From Phycisphaerales bacterium UBA854 (lineage in GTDB: Bacteria; Planctomycetota; Phycisphaerae; Phycisphaerales; SM1A02), in NCBI GenBank assembly GCA_002295885.1, contig DBGM01000011.1, positions 140,654-204,653 on the forward strand: a stretch of 64,000 nt of DNA, given 5' to 3'. The position numbers and the translations under genes were made by a program. Below are positions 16,029 to 25,872 of the stretch, piece after piece. Within the stretch, counting starts at the first letter, position 1; every line of letters begins with the position of its first letter. The notes below the pieces were generated by a model, which saw only the letters and a list, made by a program, of their open reading frames with translations, searched no databases and had not been told where the DNA came from.

Positions 16029-18386
16029 TCAGATGCAGTTGGACCACGATCCGATCACGAGCAGAAGGTCCGCCACATCGACGGAGCCGTCGCCGTTGAC
16101 ATCGGCCTGGCAGGTGCCGGTGCACTGCCATTCGCTGATTACGAGCAGCAGGTCGGCGACGTTGACCAGCTGATCGCCGGTCACGTCCTCGGCGCATCCG
16201 ATGTCTTCGCAGTCGGTGGCGTTGATGCTGATGGCATCCACGGCCGCCTCAACGACGGAACCGGATCCTTCATCGGACACGGTGAACCGGACCACGAACT
16301 GATCGCTGGGAACGATTCCGGCGATATCGGCCAGGGCGAACTCGACGAAGTACCAACCGCCGGACGCTTCCGGTCCGGTGGGCCCGACGGTCTCGATCAC
16401 CGTCCAGCTGGACCCGCCGTCATCGGACACATCGACGACGAAGATGTCTTCGTTCGGAGCCGCACCGAAGTCGTTGGAGTACCACCGGGCGTAGGAGAGC
16501 ACGGCCCCGGGGACGGTTGCATCAAGGACGATCGACGTCAGCGAGCTGGAACCTCCGTCGACGTCGCTGTTGCCTTCGACGTTGTCGGTGAGCCAGCAGC
16601 TGCCGCTACCGTCGTAGTCGGTGGCTGGGTCACCGCGGAGGCCTCCGCCGGCGGGTACGCCTCGGTCCCACTGTCCGTCGGTGGCGCTGCCACTGACGGA
16701 CCAGCCGGCGTTGGTTTCACCGTCGTCCTCGAAGACCAGCACGTAGACCGTGGAGATGGCGTCCCGATCCGCGGTGCTGTAGTCGTTGCCTTCGACGGAT
16801 GATGCCGTGGCACGCCAGGTGACCTCGGTGTCGCAGGGGAAGGCCGGGAAGGCCGCCCGATGCTGTCCACCACCGATGGGGCTGAAGGAGACCGATCCGC
16901 TGACGCCGTCGGCCTCGTATTCGAGTTCGGCACCGGCCAGCGTGCCGAGCAGCTCCTCGACCAGGATGGTCACTTCGGTGCCACCCGCGGGATCGAGCAC
17001 GGACGGCACGTCGCCGACAAGCTCGATGGAGAGGTCGGGAGGACACTCGAGGTCAGGCTCGCACTCGTCGGGCAGGCCGTTGGAGTTGCAGTCGCTGCTG
17101 GTTCCGTCGTTGATGTCCTGATCGTCGGACACGCCGTTGTCGTTGCAATCGATGAACTCCACGTCACCGAGGGGCAGGTAGGCACGACCGGCTGCAGTCA
17201 TCGCGGTGCTGTCCTCTGTGGGGGGCTTGAAGATGCCGAGCTCCATCGGAAGGAAGAGCGGAGTCACATTGGTGCGGAACCGGAAGTTGTAGAGCGTTCC
17301 CCAGCGGATGGCGTTCGCCCAGATGTTGTCGTCGTACTCCTCCGGGCACTCCCAAGTGACGTAGCCGCCACCGACGGACGAGGACCAGTCGGTTCCGTCG
17401 ACCGGCGAGCCACTGTGGTAGTCCACGTCGTGGAAGCCGATGTTCGACACCTGCGCACCGCTGGCGATCGGAATGCGGACCGACGAGATGCAGCGGTCGG
17501 AGTTGTAGTTCTGGACGGCGTACTCGTATTCGTAGAGGCCGCCACCGAGGTCGGTGACCTTGGAGCCGACGAGCACGAGGCCTTCGTTCTGGATGCGGAC
17601 CGGATAGACCTGGACCCCGACATCGTTGGCCTGCCAGGCGTAGATGCCCTGCAGCTCACGGACCGTCTCTCCGACGTAGTCCAGGTTCCAGGAGTTGCCG
17701 CTGCCGCTCACCGACAGCTCGCGGTAGGAGGCGTTGTTGTCGGAGTTTCCTGCCGCGGCGTCATCCGGGGAGATGTACTGGGCCTCGACGAAGAACTGGC
17801 CGCCACCCTCGAGAGCGGGGTCCAACTTCGAGATGGGGACCTGCACCCGCTTGTAGATGCCGTCACCCGTGGCACTGCCGTTCGTGGGAGGGTAGGGATA
17901 CTCGCCCGTGAAGGCGTTCACCTCGTACTTGGGTCCCATGTTGCTCTGCTGGCCGTTCAGGCCCGAGGAGTAGAGATCCGAGCATCCCACGCCGAGCACG
18001 TCGCCGTTGGTCGGCGTGCAGCTGCAGTCGCACCAGTTGTCGGAGAGAGCGAAGAAGCCGTGCTTGAGCCAACCCTGGCCCAGCTGCTCGAACCGGCCGT
18101 CCTTGAGGCGGAAGACCGTCTGACCGATGACCGGCTTCTGATTCGTACCGCTGTACCAAGCGAGGGTTTCAGTGCCGATGTTGCATGATTCGGTACCGAA
18201 GGCGAATGCCTCGATCCCGCCGACCGAGCTGTAATTCGATACACCGCGGATGTCGCCGACGATCACGTCGGGGCCCACCGTCTCGAAGCAGATGGTTCCG
18301 TTGTTGCCGCCGGCAACCAGATCATCCTGAACCATCAGCACGATGCCTGCACAGAGCAGGCCTGCGGTAATGACTGTCTTGAACAT
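16029..18386 (-). CDS. large secreted protein with dockerin-type C-terminus
   Basis: 785 aa with a signal peptide (residues 3-24). The N-terminal 400 residues are paralogous to the next gene on the same strand: both share GPDVIVGDIRGVSNY/GPDVIVGDLRGVSNY, NQKPVIGQ and WECPEEYDDNIWANAIRWGT. A linker with EF-hand-like loops (DCNDNGVSDDQD, DCNSNGLPDECEPD) follows at about 425-455. Then come a beta-sandwich region and a C-terminal dockerin type I pair (DVTGDQLVNVADLLLVI, DVNGDGSVDVADLLLVI). AGGAGAG before the ATG sets the start. Probably extracellular; the N-terminal domain is not a family I can name. Confidence 0.85.
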   Translation of the reverse strand: MFKTVITAGLLCAGIVLMVQDDLVAGGNNGTICFETVGPDVIVGDIRGVSNYSSVGGIEAFAFGTESCNIGTETLAWYSGTNQKPVIGQTVFRLKDGRFEQLGQGWLKHGFFALSDNWCDCSCTPTNGDVLGVGCSDLYSSGLNGQQSNMGPKYEVNAFTGEYPYPPTNGSATGDGIYKRVQVPISKLDPALEGGGQFFVEAQYISPDDAAAGNSDNNASYRELSVSGSGNSWNLDYVGETVRELQGIYAWQANDVGVQVYPVRIQNEGLVLVGSKVTDLGGGLYEYEYAVQNYNSDRCISSVRIPIASGAQVSNIGFHDVDYHSGSPVDGTDWSSSVGGGYVTWECPEEYDDNIWANAIRWGTLYNFRFRTNVTPLFLPMELGIFKPPTEDSTAMTAAGRAYLPLGDVEFIDCNDNGVSDDQDINDGTSSDCNSNGLPDECEPDLECPPDLSIELVGDVPSVLDPAGGTEVTILVEELLGTLAGAELEYEADGVSGSVSFSPIGGGQHRAAFPAFPCDTEVTWRATASSVEGNDYSTADRDAISTVYVLVFEDDGETNAGWSVSGSATDGQWDRGVPAGGGLRGDPATDYDGSGSCWLTDNVEGNSDVDGGSSSLTSIVLDATVPGAVLSYARWYSNDFGAAPNEDIFVVDVSDDGGSSWTVIETVGPTGPEASGGWYFVEFALADIAGIVPSDQFVVRFTVSDEGSGSVVEAAVDAISINATDCEDIGCAEDVTGDQLVNVADLLLVISEWQCTGTCQADVNGDGSVDVADLLLVIGSWSNCI

Positions 18387-18630
18387 TCTTGAACTCTCTC
18401 CTGGAAGGACCGTCATCGGAGATGGCGGAGGCAGATTCCCAAACTCACATCGTCTTGCGTACCCCGGACGACTGGATGGACATGCAAAGCAAGCCCAAGC
18501 CAGACCCTCAACAGTACAACCCTCGGAGGCCTGTGGCCTGCAGAAAGCGCCCATTCTGACGGAATTGAACGATTTTGACGGGCCAAAAACCGCCTGCAGA
18601 CCCCTTCAGAGGGCCTACTCCGCAGTCCCC

Positions 18631-20166
18631 TCAGCAGACACCCCACTTGGAGAGCACCAGAAGCAGGTCGTTGACGCCGACCGTGCCGTCCCCATCCACG
18701 TCCCCGAGGCAGGAACCACCGTTGCAGTTCCAATCACCGATGACACCGAGCAGGTCGCTGACGTCGACGTAGGCATTGCCGTCGACGTCCCCCTCGCAGT
18801 TCCGGCAGACGTAGATGTTGCACAGATCCCAGTCCTGCAGGTAGTCGCCCCCGGCGATCAGGCAGTTCGCCTCCGTCTTCACGGTGCACTCCTCATCGAT
18901 GCAGCAGGGCCCCGTGGGGTTGGAATCGCCCGTGGGAGTCCGCAGATTGACGGGAGCGGTCATCGCGATGCTGTCTCCGGCGGGCGGCTTGAAGATACCC
19001 ATGGTCGCCTTGGCGATCTGCGGATTCACATCGCAGACGAAGTAGAAGTTGTAGGTGGTCCCCCAGCGGATCGCGTTCGCCCAGATGTTGTCGTCGTATT
19101 CCTCGGGACACTCCCAACGGATCTTGTCCGATCCGATCGACCAGTCCCAGTCGGTACCGTCGATCGGCGAGCCGCTGTGGTAGTCGACATCGTGGAAGCC
19201 GACCTCGGTCACCTGGGCCCCGGGGGCCAGAGGCAACTCGAAGGAACTGATGCTGCGGTCGGAGTTGTAGTTCTGGATCGCGTACTCGTACGCCCAGGTT
19301 CCGTCCCCCCTGGCGCGGACCCGGCACCCAACGAGGACCAGCCCTTCGTTCTCGACGTACACGTCCTGGACCGTGGCATCCAGATCGAGGAATGGCCACA
19401 CGCGAAGCACCATGCTTTCCCGCACGGTTCCGGTGAAACCGGGGAAGACCTGCCAGGTGTCTCCGCTTCCCGTGACCTCCGCGAAGGTCCACGAGGCGTT
19501 GTTGAAGCCGTTTCCGGCTGCGGCATCGTCGGGTGAGACGTACTGGGCCTCCACGAAGTAGATGCCTCCGCCGTCCTGCTCCGGATCGAGGTCGGAGATC
19601 TTGACCTGCACCCGCTTGTAGATACCGTTGCCGGTCGAAGCCCCGTTCGTGGGCGGGTACGGATATTCACCGGTGAAGGCGTTCACCTCGTACTTGGGCC
19701 CCATGTTGCTCTGCTGCCCGTTCAGGCCGGAGGAATACAGATCGGAGCATCCCACGCCGAGGACGGTTCCGTTGGTCCCGGTGCAGCCGCATTCGCACCA
19801 GTTGTCCGACAGCGCGAAGAACCCGTGCTTCAACCAGCCCTGGCCGATCTGCCGCAGGCGTCCGTTCTTGTACTGGTACATCGACTGGCCGATGACCGGC
19901 TTCTGATTCGTCCCCTCGTACCACAGAAGTTCCTCGTCGCCGACGTTGCACGACTCGGTGCCGAACGCGAAGGCCTCGATGCCGTCGATGGAATCGTAGT
20001 TGGAGACGCCCCGAAGATCGCCGACGATGACGTCCGGACCTCCGGTACGAAAACAGTCGGTGCCGCTGTTTCCGAGACCGCGATCGGCGGTGACGACCGT
20101 TTCAGCCAGAAGGATCACTCCGACGATGGCGGTGCATCCGACGACAATTGACTTCAACATCTGCAT
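18631..20166 (-). CDS. secreted dockerin-type protein, paralogue of the neighbour
   Basis: 511 aa from ATG 20166 (ATG 20160 and GTG 20178 are alternatives). After a signal peptide, the first 400 residues match the downstream gene throughout, including the WCECGCTGTNG cysteine cluster and the SGLNGQQSNMGPKYEVN motif. It lacks the long central insert of the larger paralogue and goes straight to a Cys-containing linker and a dockerin pair (DVDGNAYVDVSDLLGVI, DVDGDGTVGVNDLLLVL). The pair is a tandem duplication with 244 bp between them. Function unknown; an extracellular role with calcium-stabilised repeats is inferred. Confidence 0.85.
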   Translation of the reverse strand: MQMLKSIVVGCTAIVGVILLAETVVTADRGLGNSGTDCFRTGGPDVIVGDLRGVSNYDSIDGIEAFAFGTESCNVGDEELLWYEGTNQKPVIGQSMYQYKNGRLRQIGQGWLKHGFFALSDNWCECGCTGTNGTVLGVGCSDLYSSGLNGQQSNMGPKYEVNAFTGEYPYPPTNGASTGNGIYKRVQVKISDLDPEQDGGGIYFVEAQYVSPDDAAAGNGFNNASWTFAEVTGSGDTWQVFPGFTGTVRESMVLRVWPFLDLDATVQDVYVENEGLVLVGCRVRARGDGTWAYEYAIQNYNSDRSISSFELPLAPGAQVTEVGFHDVDYHSGSPIDGTDWDWSIGSDKIRWECPEEYDDNIWANAIRWGTTYNFYFVCDVNPQIAKATMGIFKPPAGDSIAMTAPVNLRTPTGDSNPTGPCCIDEECTVKTEANCLIAGGDYLQDWDLCNIYVCRNCEGDVDGNAYVDVSDLLGVIGDWNCNGGSCLGDVDGDGTVGVNDLLLVLSKWGVC

Positions 20167-20423
20167 AGTCTCTTTCACTCTTGCGGGAACTTGAGTTCGG
20201 ACGGCGAACCATCACCGATCGATTCATACTACTCCACCTCCATCCTGCAACCCACTACTTCGTCGAAATCCGATCGGATTGGGGAACGGTGTTTCGCATC
20301 TACAAAGGCGGTTTCGACCCGGTAGGCGGCAATACCCCCTTCCGGCGCCCACACGTGAAGGCCCGAATCGACCCAAATGTCCATTTCAGCCTTTTGGACG
20401 TGGCCCGTAGACTGTTCCAACTG

Positions 20424-21599
20424 ATGCACCCCACGATCCGCACAACTCTGATCCTCCTTTTCGTCACCCCACTGGGAATCCTGCTGATCTGGCTGCTCGC
20501 GATGTGGGGTGCCCACCGAATGACCGGCGACCGCATCGCCGCCACCAACCGCCCCATCGTCGCACGCCAGCAACGACCGGTCTCCACCGTCGTGATCCCG
20601 ATGTCGACGCGATCCCTCTACATTGCCTATTGCGCACAGTGCCACGGGGAATCCGGCGACGGACAGGGCACCCGGGTCCTGGACCGACCGGCCCGGAGCT
20701 TCAAGGACGGTGGATTCTCGTTCGGCAACACCACCGAAGCCCTCTACCGAACGATCTCCAACGGCATCGGCGGCACGCCGATGCCCGGCTACGCAGACAC
20801 CTTGTCCGCGGCAGACCGCCGCAGGCTGGCGGAATACGTGCAGGCCCTCGGGCCCGAGATCATCGACGTGGACACGTCCGCGACGATCATGCGTGTGACC
20901 GATCGGCCACTGGTCGTCCGCGGCCATCTGCCTTCGCTGGACGAGGGACTGCCCGAGCATCCGCGGGGCGTCATCATGGCCTCGATGGACGGCATGAGCT
21001 TCCAGTACGACGTCGGAGAAACCGTCAAGCTGCTGGCCGTGCGACAGGGAGACTTCGTCGAACGAACCGACTGGACCAACCGGGGCGGATCCCCACTCAA
21101 GCCACTGGGCCGTGTGATCCACCTGTTGGAGTCGGAACCCGCCCTGATCGAACTCGGGGAGCGCTCAACCCGCCGACTGCTCGGAACCGCCGTCGAATCC
21201 GACCGGGCCGTCATCCGCTACCGCATCACGTCGGAAGCCGAGGACGAGGCGATCGACGTCACCGAATGGGGACAGGCCTTCACCTCCCCGCTGGGATCCG
21301 GCTACCGACGCACCCTCACACTGCGGCCCGCCTCGACGGGCCGGGTGCCGCGACCGGTGCTTCGACTGCCTGCGGACGAAGCGGCGATTGCGGTCCTGCC
21401 GTCCCCGGACGGAACCTGGGTCGTCAGCGAACTGGAGGCGGGGCACTACCTCGCCCGGAGCATCAACGCGACCTACGATCCCGGAACGGGTCTCCGCATC
21501 CCCTTCGGGAACGATGCGTCGGCGACCCTCGAACTCACGACCTTCTTCCTGTCGGACTGGAACGACGCGACGGCATCGATGCTGAAGGAGATGAACTGA
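20424..21599 (+). CDS. membrane-anchored c-type cytochrome
   Basis: 391 aa from ATG 20424. One N-terminal membrane helix (residues 8-29) is followed by a heme c domain with CAQCH (Cys70, Cys73, His74) and a methionine ligand in TPMPGY. The remaining 240 residues are beta-rich and unassigned. The ORF is open upstream to 20181, but only ATG 20424 gives a normal anchor; TAGACT lies 10 nt before it. The stop overlaps the ATG of the next gene (TGATG), so the cytochrome is probably the electron acceptor of that dehydrogenase-like protein. Confidence 0.85.
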   Translation: MHPTIRTTLILLFVTPLGILLIWLLAMWGAHRMTGDRIAATNRPIVARQQRPVSTVVIPMSTRSLYIAYCAQCHGESGDGQGTRVLDRPARSFKDGGFSFGNTTEALYRTISNGIGGTPMPGYADTLSAADRRRLAEYVQALGPEIIDVDTSATIMRVTDRPLVVRGHLPSLDEGLPEHPRGVIMASMDGMSFQYDVGETVKLLAVRQGDFVERTDWTNRGGSPLKPLGRVIHLLESEPALIELGERSTRRLLGTAVESDRAVIRYRITSEAEDEAIDVTEWGQAFTSPLGSGYRRTLTLRPASTGRVPRPVLRLPADEAAIAVLPSPDGTWVVSELEAGHYLARSINATYDPGTGLRIPFGNDASATLELTTFFLSDWNDATASMLKEMN

Positions 21600-24124
21600 T
21601 GCATGCGATCCTCCTGACCCTCGCCGTCGTGGCCCAGCCGGTCGAGACCGACTACTGGTCGGTGGAGCACCTTCCGAACCCCGAGGGCGAGATACTCGAG
21701 GTGGGCGGAATGGACTTCCTGCCCGACGGCCGACTGGTGGTCAGCACGCGGCGCGGGCAGCTGTGGACCGTCAAGCATGCACTTGCGGACGATCCCTCCG
21801 AGGCCGAGTTCACACTCGCGGCCGAAGGACTGCACGAGGGCCTCGGGCTGAAGGTCGTCGGCGAGGACATCCTGCTGGTGCAGCGCGGCGAACTGTCACG
21901 ACTCCGTGACCTCGACCGTGACGGCACGTTCGAGACCGTCGAAACCATCACCCAGGGATGGGGAATGTCCGGCAACTACCACGAGTTCGCCTTCGGTCTT
22001 CCCCGGGACGAGGAAGGCAATGTCTACGTGTCGCTCAATGTCGGGTTCTGGGATCCCGAATGGTGGCACGGACGATCGGCGGAACCGTGGCGGGGCTGGG
22101 TTCTGCGCATCGCCCCCGACGGCACCATCACTCCCGTGGCCTCGGGCCTGCGCAGCCCCTGCGGGCTGGCCATCGACGGCGAGGGCAGGCTGCTGGCCAC
22201 CGACAACCAGGGGGACTGGATGGCGGCCTGTCCGATCATCCATGTCAAGGACGGTGGGTTCTACGGACACCCCGCATCCCTTCGCTGGAACGATGAAGCA
22301 CCGGACGAACCCAGCACCACCATCCCCCCCGACCGAGCCCCCGATCCGGCCGCGATCTGGATCCCCTACGCGTGGTCCCGATCGACCGGCAATCTTGAAT
22401 CGGACCGGAGCGGAGGTCGTTTCGGACCGTTCGAGAATCAACTGCTGGTGGCCGAGCTGACCAACGGCATGCTGCTGCGGGCCCAGTTGGAAGAGGTGGA
22501 CGGGGTCACCCAGGGAGCCTGCTTCAAGTTCCTGCAACGCATCGGCTCCGCCTGCCGGGTCCTCTTCGCACCCGACGGTTCGCTCATCGTCGGATTCACC
22601 AACCGGGGATGGGGCGGCTACCCGCCCGGCCACGGTCTGGCGAGAGTGCGCTACCGCGGAGAGGAACCCATGGAGATCGATCGGGTCTCGATCCAGTCCG
22701 ACGGCTTCGAACTCGAGTTCACCAAGGCGCTCGGTCCGGACATCGATCCGAAGTCGATCTCGATCACGGCCTACGACTACAACTGGTGGTGGGACTACGG
22801 ATCACCGGAACAGAACGTGCACACCATCCCGGTCCTCGGAACCGTGCTCTCGGAGGATCGCCGGACCCTCCGGGTCGAGTCGCCCATCGAAGCGGGCTGG
22901 TGCATCCGGATGCGACTGGACGATGTCGCCGCCGAGGACGGCACCCCACTGCTCCACGACGAGTTCTCCTACACGATCAACCGGGTGCCCGGCGCAGGGC
23001 CGCCGACTCGGACCGTCCTCCAGCGCGTCCAACCGCCCGAACAGCGGGACGACCGCGAATCCGGCTGGCTGCGACTCACCTGGGGAAGCGTGTTCGAGCA
23101 GTGGGAGTCCGTGGGATGGACGCTGGGTGAAGCCGAACTGGATTCCGACGATCGGACGCGGTTCACCACCCGCGAGGGCAACTCCGCCATCGTGAACTCC
23201 CAGTCCCTTCCGTCCGACTTCACCAGCCGCGGACGGTTCGGAGACATGGAGATGCAGTTGAAGTTCATGCTGCCCGAAGGCTCCACCACCGGAGTGAGAC
23301 TGCTCGACGGACCGGTGATCGAACTCGGGGACAACAGCCGGCTGGCCGGCTACCCCGCCACGAGCGGAGCCCTGATCCTCGCCGACGGCACCCGGATCGA
23401 ACCACGGACGAATGCGTACCAGGGAGCCGGCATGTGGCATGAGCTGCGTGCGACCATCCGAGCTCCCCGATTCAACTCCGACGGCGTCCTGACCGAGGAG
23501 GCCAGAGCGGAATCGATCTCGATCGACGGCACCATTCTCCATCTGGATGTCCCCCTCGGCCCGGTGGAATCGCGTCGTGCCCCCCTGGCCGTGATCGGAG
23601 ATCGCGGCGTGGTCGGAATCGCCGACATCCGGATCAAGCCCCTCGATGCCGCATGGAACGACTCGGACGGCTGGAACCGCGTCGAGCTCGACTTGGAAGG
23701 CTGGGAACGAACGGACGGGTCCGCCGTGGGCACGGGATCGGGCCCGACCCGCATCACGGACACGCTGCCGGCCAACGTTGCCCTGCGGACCGGGATCCGC
23801 ATCAACGAAGGCGGTCGGGCGAGACTGATGCTCGGCACCACACCGATCTTCGTCAACAACTCGTTCGCCGCGCACCCCCGCACCGGCAGCATCGGCGATG
23901 CCGTCGTGCGGACGGATCTCCTGGCCGCGGAGAACCGGTTCACGCTCGAGATCCGTCGTCGGACGGACGGCGACGTCCAGCACATCCGCACACTGGTCAA
24001 CGGAATCCTCGTGAATGAATGGAGCGGGCCGGCGGGCGATCCCGGGGATGCACTCGACATCGAGCCGCTCGAGCCGGACACCCGCATCGAGCTCGACGGA
24101 TTCGAGTGGCGGCCGCTGCCCTGA
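21599..24124 (+). CDS. sorbosone-dehydrogenase-like protein with DUF1080-like C-terminus
   Basis: 841 aa, starting in a TGATG overlap with the cytochrome gene. After a short signal peptide, residues about 25-360 form a six-bladed propeller of the PQQ-dependent L-sorbosone dehydrogenase/DUF7133 type (MDFLPDGRLVVSTRRGQLW, SGLRSPCGLAIDGEGRLLATDNQGDW, GGFYGHPASLRW). Residues about 490-680 resemble DUF1080. Cytochrome plus propeller proteins of this kind are expanded in Planctomycetes and probably oxidise sugars in the periplasm; cofactor and substrate are not provable here. Its stop abuts the convergent PqiA-like gene at TGATCA. Confidence 0.75.
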   Translation: MHAILLTLAVVAQPVETDYWSVEHLPNPEGEILEVGGMDFLPDGRLVVSTRRGQLWTVKHALADDPSEAEFTLAAEGLHEGLGLKVVGEDILLVQRGELSRLRDLDRDGTFETVETITQGWGMSGNYHEFAFGLPRDEEGNVYVSLNVGFWDPEWWHGRSAEPWRGWVLRIAPDGTITPVASGLRSPCGLAIDGEGRLLATDNQGDWMAACPIIHVKDGGFYGHPASLRWNDEAPDEPSTTIPPDRAPDPAAIWIPYAWSRSTGNLESDRSGGRFGPFENQLLVAELTNGMLLRAQLEEVDGVTQGACFKFLQRIGSACRVLFAPDGSLIVGFTNRGWGGYPPGHGLARVRYRGEEPMEIDRVSIQSDGFELEFTKALGPDIDPKSISITAYDYNWWWDYGSPEQNVHTIPVLGTVLSEDRRTLRVESPIEAGWCIRMRLDDVAAEDGTPLLHDEFSYTINRVPGAGPPTRTVLQRVQPPEQRDDRESGWLRLTWGSVFEQWESVGWTLGEAELDSDDRTRFTTREGNSAIVNSQSLPSDFTSRGRFGDMEMQLKFMLPEGSTTGVRLLDGPVIELGDNSRLAGYPATSGALILADGTRIEPRTNAYQGAGMWHELRATIRAPRFNSDGVLTEEARAESISIDGTILHLDVPLGPVESRRAPLAVIGDRGVVGIADIRIKPLDAAWNDSDGWNRVELDLEGWERTDGSAVGTGSGPTRITDTLPANVALRTGIRINEGGRARLMLGTTPIFVNNSFAAHPRTGSIGDAVVRTDLLAAENRFTLEIRRRTDGDVQHIRTLVNGILVNEWSGPAGDPGDALDIEPLEPDTRIELDGFEWRPLP

Positions 24125-25189
24125 TCAGGTCGCCAGCGAGCGGGCCGAGGGATCCAGCTTGCTGGCCAGGTGCGGCAGCACCACGGCGAGCAGAATGGCA
24201 CCGATGACGAAGTAGAGGCCGGACAGCAGCTCCGTCTTGATCATGCGCTGCCCCTCGGTCATGACCAGGAACAGCGCCAGACCGAGCACGTCCAGCATGG
24301 ACCAGCGGGCGATCCGATCCACCCAGCGGTAGCCCTTCCTACGGGCGCGTTCACCGAACATGCCGAACCAGAGGGTGATGGCGCCGAGGATCCGGATGCC
24401 GGGCAGCACGACCAGGGAGAGCAGCAGCACCGTGGCGATGAAGGGCTGTCCTTCGCTGCGCACCGCGCGGATGACGCCGAGAATGTTGTAGGAGATGTCG
24501 GAGAGCATCACCTGGCTGATCCGCAGGAACGGGAAGGCGACGGCGGCGGTGTAGGTCAGCAGCGACAGCACGAGCAGCGCTCCGATGCACCATCCTCGAC
24601 GCCTCTGGCTGACCACCGGACACCCCAGAGCCCTGGGATCCTCCGGTGGCGACTCGTGGCCCAACTGGATGCTGAGACGGAGCATCATGCTGTGCATGAT
24701 CTCGGAGGTCGTCATGCTGATGACGATGGCGGCGATGAAGAAGTACACCCCGATCTCGGGTGTGGCACTGATGGCCCACTGCTGGTTGGTCATCGCCAGC
24801 AGCAGCGACACGACGAAGATGTCCATAAAGGACCACTTCCCCAGGTTCTTGATGAGCGCCAGGATCCGCTCCTGCTTCTTGAACGATCGTGGACCGAACC
24901 AGGCCGTGTACATGCCCAGCAGCTTCAGCAGGGGAAAGATGATCGAGAAGCCGAGAATCAGGATCGAGATCAGATACAGCCCCTGCTTCCACATGAGCCA
25001 GACCGACCGGGGAAGATCGTAGATCACCACCGGCTCCAGCAGCATCGAGATCTTCAGGAACGGGATGGTGAGCGCCAGCACGTTGAAGGTCAACGCGATC
25101 GTCAGCAGCACGGGAATGAACCAGCCACGGGCTCCGAACCGGGTGCAGAGGCGGACATCCTCGGGGATCTGGCCGTTGGGGGTGGTCAT
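24125..25189 (-). CDS. paraquat-inducible protein A (PqiA)-like membrane protein
   Basis: 354 aa from ATG 25189. Two PqiA repeats, each with about four membrane helices, begin VLLTIALTFNVLALTIPFLKI and LLVLSLLTYTAAVAFPFLRI. The N-terminal CxxC zinc-ribbon of enterobacterial PqiA is absent. PqiA-type proteins work with MCE-domain proteins in lipid trafficking between membranes; no MCE gene lies next to it, so the function is open. It starts 7 bp after the stop of a small membrane-protein gene. The start at 25189 was chosen over upstream codons that would overlap that gene. Confidence 0.75.
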   Translation of the reverse strand: MTTPNGQIPEDVRLCTRFGARGWFIPVLLTIALTFNVLALTIPFLKISMLLEPVVIYDLPRSVWLMWKQGLYLISILILGFSIIFPLLKLLGMYTAWFGPRSFKKQERILALIKNLGKWSFMDIFVVSLLLAMTNQQWAISATPEIGVYFFIAAIVISMTTSEIMHSMMLRLSIQLGHESPPEDPRALGCPVVSQRRRGWCIGALLVLSLLTYTAAVAFPFLRISQVMLSDISYNILGVIRAVRSEGQPFIATVLLLSLVVLPGIRILGAITLWFGMFGERARRKGYRWVDRIARWSMLDVLGLALFLVMTEGQRMIKTELLSGLYFVIGAILLAVVLPHLASKLDPSARSLAT

Positions 25190-25196
25190 CGGAGCG

Positions 25197-25361
25197 TCAA
25201 TCGAACAATTGGTAGCAGAAGAGGACACCGAACACGACCGAACTGATGCTGGCCACGATCACCGAGACGGTCTCCATGTCCCCGCGGAGGTACATCACCC
25301 AGGTGATGATTGCGATCACCAGAAGCGTCCACTGCACGGCGACAAGCAGCTTGGAGTTCAT
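25197..25361 (-). CDS. small two-helix membrane protein
   Basis: 54 aa from ATG 25361, preceded by AAGGGG. Two hydrophobic helices (about residues 5-25 and 31-52) are joined by a short charged loop YLRGDMET. An earlier in-frame ATG at 25394 would add an acidic 11-residue leader. It sits 7 bp upstream of the PqiA-like gene and is almost certainly co-transcribed, so it may be an accessory subunit. No family recognised. Confidence 0.6.
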   Translation of the reverse strand: MNSKLLVAVQWTLLVIAIITWVMYLRGDMETVSVIVASISSVVFGVLFCYQLFD

Positions 25362-25463
25362 CGGGCCGGCCCCTTCATCGGTCGCTTCCATCATACCTTC
25401 GGAGCTGACTCGGATGAAAGGGAGCCGGAGGCACGGGGGCCGGTACCGGAAAGCACGATCTGC

Positions 25464-25631
25464 TCAGTCGATGGCGCGGGCCAGACGCTCCTCCGCCCAG
25501 ATCCGGTCCATGTTCACGCGGGCCTGTTCGTTGATTTCGGCCAGGATGATCAGATCGTCGACCTCCTTGCCGAGCCCGTCGTACATTTCACGCATGATGG
25601 TGTAGAGCCGTTCCTGCTGTTCGGGTGACAT
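25464..25631 (-). CDS. small conserved-looking soluble protein, unknown
   Basis: 55 aa with an excellent ribosome-binding site (GAGGAGG, 6 nt before ATG). The open frame continues far upstream, but through the tRNA-Glu and its terminator, so the ATG at 25631 is right. The sequence is helical and charged (QQERLYTIMREMYDGLGKEV, ending WAEERLARAID), with no membrane or signal segment. It lies just after the tRNA-Glu terminator and 100 bp before the small membrane gene. Function unknown. Confidence 0.7.
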   Translation of the reverse strand: MSPEQQERLYTIMREMYDGLGKEVDDLIILAEINEQARVNMDRIWAEERLARAID

Positions 25632-25686
25632 TCGAACCTCCTCGATAACCAATCTAGGCGGCAGCAGGCAGTGATGGCAAGTTGAA

Positions 25687-25722
25687 AACAAAAAGCCTCC
25701 GCCCGGTAGCGAGCGGAGGCTG
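25687..25722 (-). terminator. intrinsic terminator of tRNA-Glu
   Basis: Read on the minus strand, GCCTCCGC pairs with GCGGAGGC around a ten-base loop and is followed by TTTTTGTTTT. It starts about 25 bp downstream of the tRNA 3' end. Confidence 0.85.
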
Positions 25723-25746
25723 TCTTGATCATCGCGAGATGCGAAG

Positions 25747-25821
25747 TGACCCCAAGGGGATTCGAACCCCTGTTTCCAGGATGAGAACCTGGCGTCCTGG
25801 GCCGGACTAGACGATGGGGCC
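25747..25821 (-). tRNA. tRNA-Glu (anticodon CTC)
   Basis: 75-nt cloverleaf on the minus strand. The acceptor GGCCCCA pairs with TGGGGTC, the anticodon stem is CCAGG/CCTGG with loop TTCTCAT (anticodon CTC), and the T-arm carries GGTTCGAATCC. The 3' CCA is not encoded and must be added after transcription. A terminator follows. Confidence 0.93.
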
Positions 25822-25872
25822 GTCTGGAACGGAGCATTGTAGCCTGAACCGCCCGGCCCGTGGACGACGGCC

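Noticed and set aside
16860..18188. 442-codon plus-strand ORF opposite the dockerin gene
   Set aside because: The minus strand has a signal peptide, dockerin repeats and a Shine-Dalgarno site; the plus frame has none of these.
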